Assembly: GCA_001599935.1 (NCBI GenBank)
Contig: BCIJ01000020.1
Location: 29,152 to 93,151, forward strand
DNA: 64,000 bases
Origin: Holtermannia corniformis
Lineage: Eukaryota; Basidiomycota; Tremellomycetes; Holtermanniales
Direction: 5' to 3'
Below the pieces are notes generated by a model. That model did not search any database. It was given only the letters and a program-made list of their open reading frames with translations, and had not been told where the DNA came from. Shown here one piece after another: positions 54,607 to 64,000 of this stretch. How positions within the stretch are numbered: the first letter of the stretch is position 1; each line of letters starts with the position of its first letter. The position numbers and the translations under genes are program-made.

Positions 54607-56625
54607 ATGAGCACCAAGACGGCGGCAGCAGCATTCACACGGCGAGCTCTGGCTGGTCAGAGTCGTGTAGCACTCACTCGACCGGTCCATGCGTTTTCGC
54701 GGCAATGCGTTGCGTCCTCATCACGGACCTACGCGCATGCAGCTCCCAAGAAGTCCACACAGCCAATCAAGCCAGCTCGCAATATCCTCAACACAGAACC
54801 CGTACCGAGCATTGCTGCAGAAGACTCGTTCGACATTGTGATCATTGGCGGCGGTAATGCCGGGTTGGCACTGGCCTGTGCTCTGCGTGAGTGGCTTTGT
54901 CGTGCTTGGGCAGCAAGCTGCTGATACTGGAAATCAGTCTCTAAGCCGTCTATTGCTGAGACGACACGGATCCTGCTCGTGGAAGGAGGTAGCCTAGACA
55001 GGGTGCGGAACTGGACGGGCCAGGGTGATTGGGAGAACCGCGTCAGCAGCATTACGGCGGAGAATGTCGAGTGGTTGAAAGGTGAGCTCATATCGCTGCC
55101 TTGTCGATTCTCTCCTGACCAAACTCTAGAAATTGGCGCTTGGGACCACATTGAGGCCTCTCGACCCTGCCCGGTGGAGGAGATGATCGTTCGTAACGAC
55201 TTCATCCTCAGCGCCCTCATGCCACTGACAATCAACGCTAGATCTGGTCCAACCCTTCGCCGACGTCCAACCCAACCCTGCACTTCCCTCAACTCGATCA
55301 CCCGATGGCGTACATGACAGAGAACACCAACCTGCAACGAGCACTGCTGAGACGTCTTGCTCAAGCTGGCAAGGGCAAGGTCGAGATCCGGGAGAATGCA
55401 AAAGTCAAGGAGATGCGATATGGCGAGGGTCACCGGTGGGTTGGGCTAAACATTGGTGATGAGGGCAAGTGGGTCCGAGGCGGAGTGGTGGTAAGTAATC
55501 AAATCTCACTGTGCAACTTGGACTGACGCAACCTAGGTGGGCGCCGACGGCTTCAACTCGCCCGTCCGTGCCTTCTCAGACATCGAGTCGCACGGTCACG
55601 CGTACCCTACACATGCGGTCGTAGCCACGCTGCATCACGATGCGCCCATCTCTTATCCTAACAACACGGCATACCAGCGGTTTCTGCCCACCGGGCCTCT
55701 TGCCTTCTTGCCACTGTCTGAAACGGCATCCACAATGGTCTGGTCGACGTCGCCCGAGCTCGCCAAGGCTCTCAAGCAACTCGACGCCGAGACCCTGACA
55801 GAGGTAGTGAATGCTGGATACGGCCTTGGAGAGGCCGAATTGACGCACCTCAACACGCAACTTTTGGCGTCGGCAGCCGCCGGCACGCCACTGTCTTCAA
55901 GCGATGTTCGCGCCTTGCTTGCGGCGTATCCCAAGTCTACTACGCCGATTGAAGATCAGCCAATCTTGCCGCCGTATGTCACGGGCATCGACGCTCGCTC
56001 GGTTGCGTCGTTCCCGCTCAAGCTCTCACATGCTGAGAGCTATATTGGCGACCGAACAGTGCTGGTTGGCGATGCAGCGCATACTTGCCATCCCTTGGCC
56101 GGGCAGGGCCTCAACATGGGCTTGGCGGATGTTAGGGAGCTGACGGATCTGTGGGAGGAGGTTCGAGAGGCTGGTGGTGACTATGGTCAGTAGTCTTCTA
56201 AGAGATCAAAAGACTGATGTCTCGCAGGTGCCTACACCGCGCTTAAAGCATACCCCGCATCGCGCTACTCTGCAAATCAATTACTCCTCAACACCACCGA
56301 CGCCCTGCATCACATCTTTTCCAACCGCTCGGAACCCGTCAACTGGGTTCGCGGCGTTGGTCTCGACGTCATCAACGAGCTCGGACCTCTCAAGCGTTTC
56401 CTCATGGGTCGTGCCGGAGCCGACGTCAAATCTCGCGCAGCTGCTAGGCGACACAAGGACCGCGAGTTCGGGACCGGTCTTGGAGGCGGATGGGCGACGC
56501 GGACGGCGGATGGGCTCGAGAATTGGATCAGCTTCAAGGGCGCTGTCGGGATGGTGGGGGGCATGGCGAGCGAGGCGGCGCGGAATGGGATCAAGCGGCT
56601 AGTCGAGGGTGTACAGAGGCGGTGA
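54607..56625 (+). CDS. COQ6: ubiquinone biosynthesis monooxygenase Coq6
   Basis: Flavin-dependent hydroxylase adding the C5 oxygen of coenzyme Q, on the matrix side of the inner membrane. The start is the ATG at 54607; MSTKTAAAAFTRRALAGQSR is a typical mitochondrial presequence. The FAD dinucleotide fold is DSFDIVIIGGGNAGLALACA. NWTGQGDWENRVSSITAEN is a Coq6-type segment. FAD-monooxygenase motifs GADGFNSPVRAF and TVLVGDAAHTCHPLAGQGLN with MGLADVREL follow. The last exon runs from AYTALKAYPASRYSANQLLL to EGVQRR and TGA at 56623-56625. Introns of about 45-70 nt interrupt the first half. GDAAH...HP..GQG..MG binding and the presequence distinguish it from other FAD-monooxygenases. Confidence 0.94.
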
Positions 56626-56680
56626 CATGTATTACGAATTCACATCTCGATCTGCAGTATGCCACACTTTATACAGGTCA

Positions 56681-57411
56681 TGTCGATGGCGAAAAGCTCT
56701 CTGTTTGTGGTGCGGTGTCCATCGCGGCGCGGCAGGCGCAAGTGTCCGATCGCGGCGAGGCTGACACGAGCGCCGTCATGCGGCTCTGGAACGCACTCCA
56801 TGTGCTGCTGTTCGGGCCATGGCAGTCAATCGATGAAGCCACTTGGTTGCTATCGGCGGTCGTAGACGTGGCGGTGGCAGTGGTAGCACTCGATGGGGTC
56901 GGCATTGGAGGACGTTCAGTGAGAGCTTGGTGAAAATCCCATGGCTCATATACACATCGCTCGCAATAGCGATGCCACTCGAAGTCATGGCCTTCGTCGA
57001 ATTGATCGTCGAGATCCTTTATGCCGCCGGACCGGATCTACCACTGCGCGCTACGAGATGCCAAGGTATACTGATGCATCGCTACAGACGAGATGCTGCA
57101 TTGCTACGTCACTGTCAGTATTCTGCGAGCCTACTGCGAGCCGTCCTGGCGGCGCGAAGAAGTGGCGGTATTGGAGTCACTGTCGCTTCCGGCGACCCCG
57201 GTACTAGGTCTCCCAAAGTCCTGAGTGATGGCTGTCATAGTCAGTGAGTCCCGTCTGACCACTTGGGGCCAGTTGATGCGCTGTTCTTGGTCCCAGTTAA
57301 TGTGCCCCGTCTGAGAGTTCGTAGAGCGAGACGAGGGCCCAGATCGGTCTATCTTCTCCTGTCTAGCTGCCGGAGAGGTCTTTGCTGTAGTGTTCGATGT
57401 TGAAGACATGA
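56681..57411 (-). CDS. hypothetical protein, uncertain multi-exon model
   Basis: A minus-strand ATG at 57411 starts MSSTSNTTAKTSPAARQEKI, Ser/Thr-rich, with GHINWDQEQRINWPQVVRR further on. A downstream exon beginning after a TAG acceptor near 57038 reads IRSGGIKDLDDQFDEGHDFE then WHRYCERCVYEPWDFHQALT and a Ser/Thr-rich tail ending SFSPST and a stop near 56681. The CERC motif and aromatic cluster suggest a real, possibly metal-binding, element. I could not place a donor that joins the two parts without a stop, so they may be separate genes. Confidence 0.35.
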
Positions 57412-57962
57412 TGCTGATATCTCGCCCTGCACAACTTTCAACGTTATGTACACGGCGAAGGAGGTCCAAGTACTCACCACAGCACCGAGAAGACTCGTCG
57501 CCTTCCAACTGTCACGCGTCTCATTGCTTCACCACGCGATCCGGTTGAGCAGTCTGAGCGGATTGCGGCGCAAATGGACCGCAAGTCCCTTCTCGCGAAA
57601 GAGGGTACTAACAATAAGACACTCAGTTGGCCTCTCATGGAGCGAGATGCGAGCGTACCCGATATTTACGTCTTTGCGATGCTGGTGGAAAGGAAGTGTG
57701 GAGGAGGGAAGGCAACGCGAACCAAACTTTGCGATCAACGCATCTTGGATGACTATGAGCTCCGGAGTGGCATCTGTGACATTACTCCAGGTAGTCATCT
57801 CGGTCGACGGTAAGTTTACAGAAAGCAACTTTACTTGCCAGGCTTGCACAGGCGTAGCGGACAGCAATTTTGCATTACAAGTCACTACAAGACCCAGTGC
57901 TTGGGCAGGTGTGACATATATGCACCACTCATCGAGTCTCCGGTGGATTGTGATTGTGATCA

Positions 57963-58190
57963 TGCCTTGTCATCTCCCTCTGTGTATTCTGAAGCCCAGC
58001 GTCTCTGCAACTCTTCCAAGCTCGCAGCAGACGGATCGTATTGCGTGCCAGTGGGCGCGAGTCTGGAGGTCCCCGTGATGTTGTCAACCTCGGGGGCTAC
58101 GCTAGGTAAAGTACTGTTGCGCAGCAGAGTAGGACGCGAGCCCCCACTAGATAGATCTGGAGACTGCGATTGGGCGGTGACGGTGGACAT
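57963..58190 (-). CDS. small hypothetical protein (76 aa)
   Basis: ATG at 58190 (MSTVTAQSQSPDLSSGG), Ser/Thr/Gly-rich for 50 residues, then SLEELQRRWASEYTEGDDKA, an amphipathic helix. It ends in a TGA around 57960. No signal peptide, no domain recognised. It may be a first exon. Confidence 0.3.
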
Positions 58191-58488
58191 GGCGGCGACT
58201 TTGTTGTGTTTTGCTTGGTAAATCTGTCTTGTACGAAGCAGTAAAGCCGGAAGCTGGGAGGTGGTCCAGGAGTCGAATCACACATTGCTGTATATATGCA
58301 CTTGCGGACTTTGAAGCGGCTTGTCGGACACTGAACCGGCTGGATCACAAACATCGTCCATTCTGTCCCACCAAAGGACATGCCGCACGGACCATCACGT
58401 GATCGGCTGATTCGGAAATCCCAAAGACGTGCTTGGGATCGGCGGCGGCGACCAAAAGTGCTCACCAAGCAGCATCACCACCGCCATC

Positions 58489-59878
58489 ATGCTCAAGCAT
58501 GCACTGAGACCTTTAGCCAGAGGCCTCGCGACAGCTGTTAACCCGCAGCCGTTCACGCGCGAGGTCAACGGCTTTGTCGGCGCCGTCGGTAACACTCCCT
58601 TGGTGCGCGCTTCCTTTCGGGTATGACCGGCAGAGACTGACGCCGTGCGCAGATCCGCCTGCACAAGCTGTCAGAGGAGACGGGATGCAACATTCTGGCT
58701 AAAGCCGAGTTTATGAGCCCTGGAGGCTCTGTTAAGGACCGCGCTGCGCTGTTCTTGGTTCGGGATGCAGAGGAGAAGGGTCTGCTGCAGCCGGGTGGAA
58801 CGGTGGTGGAGGGTACTGCGGGCAATACGGGTATCGGACTTGCGCATGTGAGTGGTCTTGAGGTTTTTCGCTCGGGGACAACCTGACCAACCATGCGCAG
58901 GTGTGCCGGAGCAAGGGTTACAAATGCGTCATCTACATGCCCGACACTCAGGTAAGAGCATGTCGCATGCAATACGCTCATCGTGGCTCACCTCCCTGCT
59001 CAGAGCCAGGAGAAGATTGACCTGTTGCGTATGCTCGGCGCCGACGTTCGGCCGGTTCCAGGTGAGCGCCATGCCGTCCTGTAAAGGCTCGCGACTCACA
59101 ATATCAGCCGTCGCATTCGACAACCCACAAAACTACAACCACCAGGCCAAACGGCACGCCGAGTCGCTCGAAAACAGTGTATGGACCAACCAATTCGACA
59201 ATACTGCGAACCGGGCCGCCCACATCCACACCACCGGTCCTGAGATCTGGGAGCAGACGAACGGTCAGGTCGATGCGTTCATCTGCGCGACTGGCACGGG
59301 CGGTACTCTGGCGGGCGTGACGAGGTTCTTGAAGGAGAAGAGTGAGGGTCGAGTCGAGGGTTGGTTGGCGGACCCACCTGGGAGTGTGCTGTACAAGCTC
59401 GTGAAGAACGGCAAGGCTGAGCGGGAGGGAACCGGCTCGATCACCGAGGGTGAGTGCTGTATCGCTTCGAGCGTCCGACCAGCGCGCTGACACTCGCAGG
59501 TATCGGGCAAGGGCGTGTGACGCAGAACTTGGCGCCAGACCTCTCGCTGCTCTCGGGTGCGATCCACGTCCCTGACGCCAAGTCGATCAACATGGTGTAC
59601 CGCCTGCTTGACGAGGAGGGCTTGTACGTCGGTGCCTCGTCGGCGCTCAACGTCTGGTCTGCAACCGAACTTGCGCGCAAGCTTGGACCCGGCAAGACGA
59701 TCGTCACGATTTTATGTGATGGCGCTTACCGGTATGTCTGTTGTCAATCGAATTCGTGCGCACACTGACGACATAATGCAGATACCAGGCTCGTCTCTTC
59801 TCTCGCGTCTGGCTCCAGTCAAAGGACCTCGAGCGACACATTCCAGAACCGCTGCAGCGCTACATTGTCCTTCCTTGA
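58489..59878 (+). CDS. cysteine synthase (PLP-dependent, mitochondrial type)
   Basis: Pyridoxal-phosphate enzyme of the CysK/CBS fold that makes cysteine from O-acetylserine or related substrates. The start is the ATG at 58489; [20 protein letters not shown] is a mitochondrial presequence. VGNTP precedes a short intron, then [20 protein letters not shown] and [16 protein letters not shown], with the PLP lysine in [24 protein letters not shown] binds substrate and [20 protein letters not shown] is the phosphate-binding loop. [12 protein letters not shown] and [13 protein letters not shown] complete the fold. Final exon ends RYIVLP and TGA at 59876-59878. The regulatory Bateman domain and haem region of CBS are absent. 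It resembles yeast Ygr012w/Mcy1 and A. nidulans CysF-type proteins. Confidence 0.93.
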
Positions 59879-59989
59879 CCAAACCTATGCATCAACATAA
59901 CCAACAGCCAAACATTACCAAGTCTATCACTGCATCATGTCGGTGTACAACGAAATATACGGTTGGCGCCTCATACAACCCATCTACGC

Positions 59990-60749
59990 TTATGCGCGCA
60001 CGTGTGCAGCTGCCGCATAGCTCATCTTGTTCTTAGACGGTCGCTGCTTGGTATCCTGCACTGGTTCATCCTCGAGCTCGAGCTCGCCGAGGATTATGAC
60101 TTCGCCTTCGACGTCGTCGTCGTCGTATCCTACGTGCTCCCAATCCTCACCGTCAGGCTCTACCTCGTCGTCTGACGCATGGGTTGCGATCAACGCTGGT
60201 GTTGAAGGTGTACTGAGTTGGAGCCTGGCGGTCGGGTTGGCAGATGGCGTGGCCCCGCTCGCCGCTGTTGGGAAGGGAGCGTTGGGAAGGGAGAGGACAG
60301 AGGGCATGGCTGGAACCAGCTGGAACCCGAGCGACGTGGCGGTCGTAACTAACATTGGTCGATCAGCTATGTTCCACGACACCCGGCAGTGTCTGCAGAC
60401 GTGCACGAGCAGAATCCGACGTACCGCGCGGCGCACGAGCCTTGCCTTTGGTAGCGTCAATCAAGTCGCCCAACTCCATCTGCACGGTCCTCTTTGGCCC
60501 CTCTCCGTTCTCCTTCCCCTCCTCCGCGGGCCTCTCGCCCTCCTCCCGCCCCTTGCACGAAGTACCCGCCACTGTCGCCATCGCCAGCAGCCGGTCATTG
60601 CTCGCACTGAGGCTGGCAGCACGATGCACCGGCAAACAGTACGCGAGCTCGGCGCGCTCTGAGGCCGGGGAGAACCGGTTCGGTAACGACTTGCGCGGGA
60701 CAGCATGGCCTGGCCGACGGGAGGGGATAGGACGGGAGGGGATGGGCAT
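59990..60749 (-). CDS. hypothetical acidic protein, 2 exons
   Basis: Start ATG at 60747-60749 (MPIPSRPIPSRRPGHAVPRK). Exon 1 contains a basic Pro-rich part, a charged part (KGREEGERPAEEGKENGEGP) and KRTVQMELGDLIDATKGKAR. One intron (GTACGT...TTAG with ctgat) leads in frame to VTTATSLGFQLVPAMPSVLS, and a C-terminal acidic region (DDEVEPDGEDWEHVGYDDDD, VEGEVIILGELELEDEP) ending AAAAHVRA. The protein is low complexity and probably disordered. No family recognised. Confidence 0.55.
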
Positions 60750-61635
60750 AGTAGCAAAGTCCCCAAGGTGGGGATGGTTGCGATGCGATGCGACGCTAGG
60801 CAGTTCTTAGGTGACCGAGTCGACGTGCGCACGGATCCGCGGGTGGCAAACCGTGTTTGTGACGCGTCACGCTCGCGCCCGGCGGTATGTATACACGCTG
60901 GACTGGGTGAGGTCCTGATAAGGAGGCGAGCTGACGATCAACAGTCGAGCAAAGGCTACAAGCAATGACGGCTGGATGCACCGACCCAAGAGTGTGGGGA
61001 CGTGCACCTGAACGCCGCGTCGGGAAAGGGCCCCAAGAGGTTGTTTGGTTCGGTCCGGTGGCGATGACGCGCAAAGTGGCCGGTGGCGACTCGGCGAGAA
61101 TGGACTCGTGTCCAGTGATCGCTGTGGATCACCTTGAAACGCAGCAAGCGCGGGCGGGTCTGGTTATATGTTCCGAGTGATTGCAGAGCTCCCGATAGAC
61201 CACGCTCATGGGAAGTCAGGGAAAGCCATAATCGCACTGAGGTTTGTGAGATGTGCGCACACAACGGAACAGACTTCTGTGCGGTATACCACCCTTGAGA
61301 AGACTTCAGAGTGCGTCAGATAGTATCATCTCACTACGTTATACAAGACGTCAGCACTGACCAACGTCCGAAGCTGTGACTGTCGCGCCAGGTGCGATCG
61401 TTTAGCCCGTATCATACTCAAGTCGAAGCTTGGTAAGCCGTGGGAGGGTATCAGCCGTGACGCGAGGGTTCGCGTAGCATACCGAGACTGTGTTTGCCAA
61501 GCAAGCCAGCATCACCAGTCAGCTCGTTTCTCGTTACGCAAGAAGTCCACCAGCCTTCCCTTCGATCGCACACTGTACATAAAGGCGCGCCAACGGGATC
61601 ACCCTCAAGTTGGCCGAACACAATCTCGATCGGTT
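60750..61635. other. intergenic, no gene seen
   Basis: The 886 bp contain only short overlapping open frames with no motif, consistent start or splice pattern. The base composition is still like the genic part of the window. Confidence 0.45.
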
Positions 61636-61938
61636 ATGGACCAACTGTCCTTGTCAAACGAACTCCCCACTCTGACCGCCGCTGAGCTCGAGCGCTTTCC
61701 TCAGTATGTCGGACCTGGCTATTCGTTCACAGACAACGATCACAAGTTTTACTGCATGCACGACATCGAAACGGGTCGGTGGCTGTACATCAAGGACACA
61801 CCCAGTGGACGCTCTGGGATCTGGGGTCGCAACTACCTAGACGCGTTGGATCAAGCGAGTAGCGATGTTCGGCAGTATAAAGCTGGGCTAGCTGCGGCGC
61901 AGACCGAGGGCACCAATGGGGTGATTGACAGCAATTGA
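61636..61938 (+). CDS. small hypothetical protein (100 aa)
   Basis: Intronless frame from the ATG at 61636 (MDQLSLSNELPTLTAAELER), rich in aromatic and charged residues: FPQYVGPGYSFTDNDHKFYC, ETGRWLYIKDTPSGRSGIWG. A short C-terminal helix (NYLDALDQASSDVRQYKAG) follows. No membrane segment and no family recognised. It looks more like a folded protein than a chance ORF, and is the last gene I can support before the repeat-rich right end. Confidence 0.5.
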   Translation: MDQLSLSNELPTLTAAELERFPQYVGPGYSFTDNDHKFYCMHDIETGRWLYIKDTPSGRSGIWGRNYLDALDQASSDVRQYKAGLAAAQTEGTNGVIDSN

Positions 61939-62830
61939 ATAGCTCGGTACCCGTATGCCAAGTACATAGATGAGCGGCTCGTTATAGCCACGCTATCTAA
62001 ATTTGCGTCATCCAGATGCGGTGTACGGTGCAAGTGACGCTTTGTGTTTACATAGCTAGAAGCGCGCCCGACGATATCTGGTGGTGCACAGTACAATCCT
62101 CGCTATCGAGATGCAAAAAGGTCAACGCCTCGAAAGACACTTGTGTTCAAAGGAGTACATCGCCTTCGTATACACTATCCGAAGGCAAACACTCGCAGAA
62201 AAGTCAAGGGAAGTTCTCACTAGGTTTAACGGTCTTCGCTTTGATTGAACCGCGCACGATGGTCTTGGTCATGATATCCGAGAGGCAAACGCTCGCAGAA
62301 GAGTTAAGGGAAGTTTTCAAGGGATCACGGTCGTTGCTCCTTTCCCTTGGGCCTTTTCGCCGGTGGATGGCGCACGGTTGTCCTACTTAAGAGTACAAGC
62401 AGACTTGATAACACACCGCAAAGCAGTCAGAGATCGTAACTGAGTCCGACACGTCGGCCATAGTTGAGCGCATCAAAACTACCTTGACGGGGTTCCGGAC
62501 CCAGTAGTCGGAAAGGCGCCGGTACGATCACACAACCCCGATGGTCCATGGCGTTCGGAGACGAAGGGGGTTAATGCCGGCGTTTCGAGATATCACCGAT
62601 CGCCACCGGCAACCACGTCGCCAATCCTGGTTCTCCCTCTCTCTCTTTTCCCTGTCCTGTTCTCATCCCTGTTTCTGTGCTCTCCAGAGTGCAGATTCGT
62701 CTTACCTGCCACCGTCCCCTCTCTTCCTCCTCTTGTTGTACCTAGTTTTGTGCTCCCACAGAGTCGCCTACACCTACGGTGGACGGATAGTGCCAGGTAG
62801 AGTTTTCGATTAGAGTCCGCTCGACCGACG
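61939..62830. other. gene-free stretch with one 45-bp direct repeat and a pyrimidine-rich tract
   Basis: No convincing ORF. A ~45-bp imperfect direct repeat occupies 62176-62219 and 62275-62319, sharing GGCAAAC-CTCGCAGAA and GGGAAGTT blocks. A strongly C/T-rich tract lies at about 62632-62760. The sequence becomes more AT-rich to the right. Confidence 0.5.
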
Positions 62831-62991
62831 ATTAGACTTGAGGCTTGACTTTTTTTTTGTTCATTAGAGACGAATGCTTGACTTTTTTTCAGTGATTAGA
62901 GACCAAGTCTCGACTTTTCCAGCCGGTGATTAGACTTGAGGCTTGACTTTTTTTCAGTGATTAGAAACAAAGTCTTGACTTTATCGTCGCC
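62831..62991. repeat. five tandem ~32-bp repeat units
   Basis: Units start at 62831, 62863, 62895, 62929 and 62960, each opening ATTAGA and continuing with a variable middle, CTTGACTTT or CTCGACTTT, and an AT-rich tail. Unit lengths are 32, 32, 34, 31 and 32. A sixth degenerate start (ATTACAAACT) follows at 62992. The units touch without unique spacers, so this is a minisatellite rather than a CRISPR array. Confidence 0.85.
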
Positions 62992-63191
62992 ATTACAAAC
63001 TTTTTATTGCATAAATGGCTAGATCACAAATGATAATGGACGTCTCCAATTAGCATTCATTACTGGTTTTTGCTTAGTTGTCGAGATATGCACCCATTAG
63101 AAAAAAAGTGTAATCCAACTACAAACTTTTTTATCGCACGAACAGCTAGATCACAAATGATAATGGACGTCTCCAATTAGCACTTATTAGT
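62992..63191. repeat. ~70-bp direct repeat, two copies 126 bp apart
   Basis: Copies at about 62994-63063 and 63120-63190. Both begin TACAAACTTTTT and share the perfect block GCTAGATCACAAATGATAAT followed by GGACGTCTCCAATTAGCA, then ATTA or TTATTA. Differences cluster near the left end of the copies. Between them lies AT-rich sequence without ORF. Confidence 0.85.
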
Positions 63192-63855
63192 GGAAACTCG
63201 CTCATTAAGGTGCTACGGAGCGTCAAAGTTGAAGGGCAAAAAGGTGGCTGATTTGGCCTGATTTGTGTGGTCAGTGAGCCCGAAGTGCACACTGAAATGG
63301 CTGAGCGCCCAGCCAGATTAAAAAAAAAGTTCCCCCAAATCCCAAAAGGTGGCCTCAGAAAACATGCGCAAAAGTAAAGTCAGTCTGTTTCCCTCCTTTC
63401 CTATAGTATAGGAAAGGACAGCATTAGGCAACAGCATTAGGCGACTGCCTTGTCCTTTCCATTGGTGATTGACTAATTGGGCTCAGTTACGAGTAAGGCT
63501 CCAAATGGCTGGTGGGCACACCACACTCGCAGCTGAACTTGATTGTGATAGGTGCTGTTCGGCAATTTTGGGGTTGATTAGCACATTTCACGTAGGTTGG
63601 CACCATGTGAACTGTTTTCTCGACTGGATGCCTTATTGCTCGAGGATCCGACTGAGGTTATATTACACCCGTAACGAACGTAATGTTAATACTTGTGAGC
63701 TTTTACTTGAGAACATGTGGGCTTGATTGAAGAACTTGTGGGCTTGATTCGGAGACTTGATGGCTTGTTTACGCCTGTCCTGGCGTCTGTACCGGAGAAT
63801 TAATACCTTTGGCTTTACTATACCTGTCATGAATGACACGTGGTCTGTATTGCCA
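63192..63855. other. AT-rich, gene-free DNA
   Basis: Apart from the palindrome region, I see no repeat and no convincing gene. One 85-codon plus-strand frame at 63469-63726 has no recognisable motif and reads as chance coding potential. Confidence 0.45.
63394..63456. repeat. palindrome and nested hairpin repeats
   Basis: 63394-63418 is a perfect 25-nt palindrome: TCCTTTCCTATA, a central G, TATAGGAAAGGA. Its right arm with four more bases (GGAAAGGACA) pairs with TGTCCTTTCC near 63451-63460. Between them sits a 13-bp direct repeat, ACAGCATTAGGC at two positions starting near 63418 and 63431. Confidence 0.75.
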
Positions 63856-63856
63856 C

Positions 63857-64000
63857 TGTGGAGCCCCAGGTGGAGGTCAAGGGGTTAAGTGGAGCCTTAG
63901 GCTTTAGCTTGGAGCTAAGGCTAAGGGTGGAGCCTTAGGGTTTGGTTTGGTGCTAGGCTCCACAGGTGGAGCACTAAGCTTTGGGTTTGGAGCTAGGCTC
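63857..64000. repeat. degenerate GTGGAGC repeat array, cut by the window edge
   Basis: GTGGAG recurs at about 63858, 63870, 63889, 63926 and 63966, usually as GTGGAGC(C/A)-TTAG or CTAAG, with interspersed GGTTTGG or GCTTTAG and TAGGCTC blocks. AGCCTTAG near 63892 can pair with CTAAGGCT near 63915. The array continues to base 64000, so its true extent is unknown. Confidence 0.65.

Larger units (their letters stand above)
56626..58488. other. 1.9 kb with only tentative small minus-strand genes
   Basis: No recognised family. The minus strand is the better candidate: exons around 56681-57056 and a Ser/Thr-rich N-terminal frame from 57411 could belong to one gene, and a separate 76-codon frame starts at 58190. 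Both carry Ser/Thr/Gln-rich text. The plus strand has open frames around 57446-58078 and 57574-57813, in different frames and without firm splice signals. The part next to 58488 holds the promoter of cysteine synthase. Confidence 0.4.

Noticed and set aside
62831..62991. CRISPR array
   Set aside because: Units are contiguous, diverged and without unique spacers, and the genome is eukaryotic.
63469..63726. 85-codon plus-strand ORF in the AT-rich end
   Set aside because: No motif, low-likelihood composition and surrounded by repeats; most likely chance.
63927..63950. TTAGGGTTTGG taken as telomeric repeat
   Set aside because: It occurs once inside a longer GTGGAGC-type repeat and is not tandem TTAGGG.

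Overview
This window is gene-dense eukaryotic nuclear DNA from a fungus, most likely a basidiomycete. The genes carry many very short introns (about 35-60 nt) with a CTGAC-type branch site just upstream of the acceptor. Intergenic gaps are small, and neighbouring genes alternate between divergent promoters and nearly touching 3' ends. A U2 snRNA, tRNA-Gly genes and standard fungal proteins (Hir1, Gar1, Mtw1, Sfi1, Vma12, Pmp3, Coq6) confirm a fungal nuclear origin. A compact Pucciniomycotina-like genome such as Mixia is a guess, not a demonstrated identity.

Layout. 0-2.4 kb: a small orphan ORF, a 314-bp non-autonomous inverted-repeat element with a TA duplication, and an F-box-like gene. 2.4-12.3 kb: SCD6/LSM14 (-), an unknown acidic protein (+), exosome subunit RRP4 (-), RNA polymerase II CTD phosphatase FCP1 (+) and mitochondrial tyrosyl-tRNA synthetase (-). 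12.4-22 kb: an importin-13-type karyopherin (+), kinetochore MIS12/MTW1 (-), histone chaperone HIR1 (+) and U2 snRNA (-). 22-31 kb: proteasome chaperone PAC3 (+), a methyltransferase (-), a poorly resolved 1.3 kb stretch, a PWWP protein (+), TIM17 (-), RPB8 (+) and a Kv-beta-like aldo-keto reductase (+). 31-40 kb: an ataxin-3 deubiquitinase (-), a raffinose-synthase-like GH36 protein (+), a convergent pair of identical tRNA-Gly genes, GAR1 (+) and an alpha-arrestin (-). 40-47.6 kb: PMP3 (+), Golgi CASP/COY1 (-) and spindle-pole SFI1 (+). 47.6-60.7 kb: an orphan ORF, a MOV10/SDE3-like helicase (+), a SET protein (+), VMA12 (-), COQ6 (+), a poorly resolved region, cysteine synthase (+) and an unknown acidic protein (-). 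60.7-64 kb: a single small ORF, then visibly AT-richer, gene-poor DNA with several repeat families running off the right edge.

The genes are mostly housekeeping: transcription (Rpb8, Fcp1, Hir1, PWWP), RNA processing and translation control (Rrp4, Gar1, U2, Scd6, MOV10-like), mitochondria (Tim17, Tyr-RS, Coq6, Cys synthase), protein turnover and trafficking (PAC3, ataxin-3, alpha-arrestin, Vma12, CASP, karyopherin) and mitosis (Mis12, Sfi1). No operon or biosynthetic cluster is apparent. The least explained material is the inverted-repeat element at the left, the orphan ORF near 48 kb, and the repeat-rich, possibly subtelomeric right end.

Gene models were assembled by eye. Exon edges are given where I worked them out; otherwise only the span is reliable.
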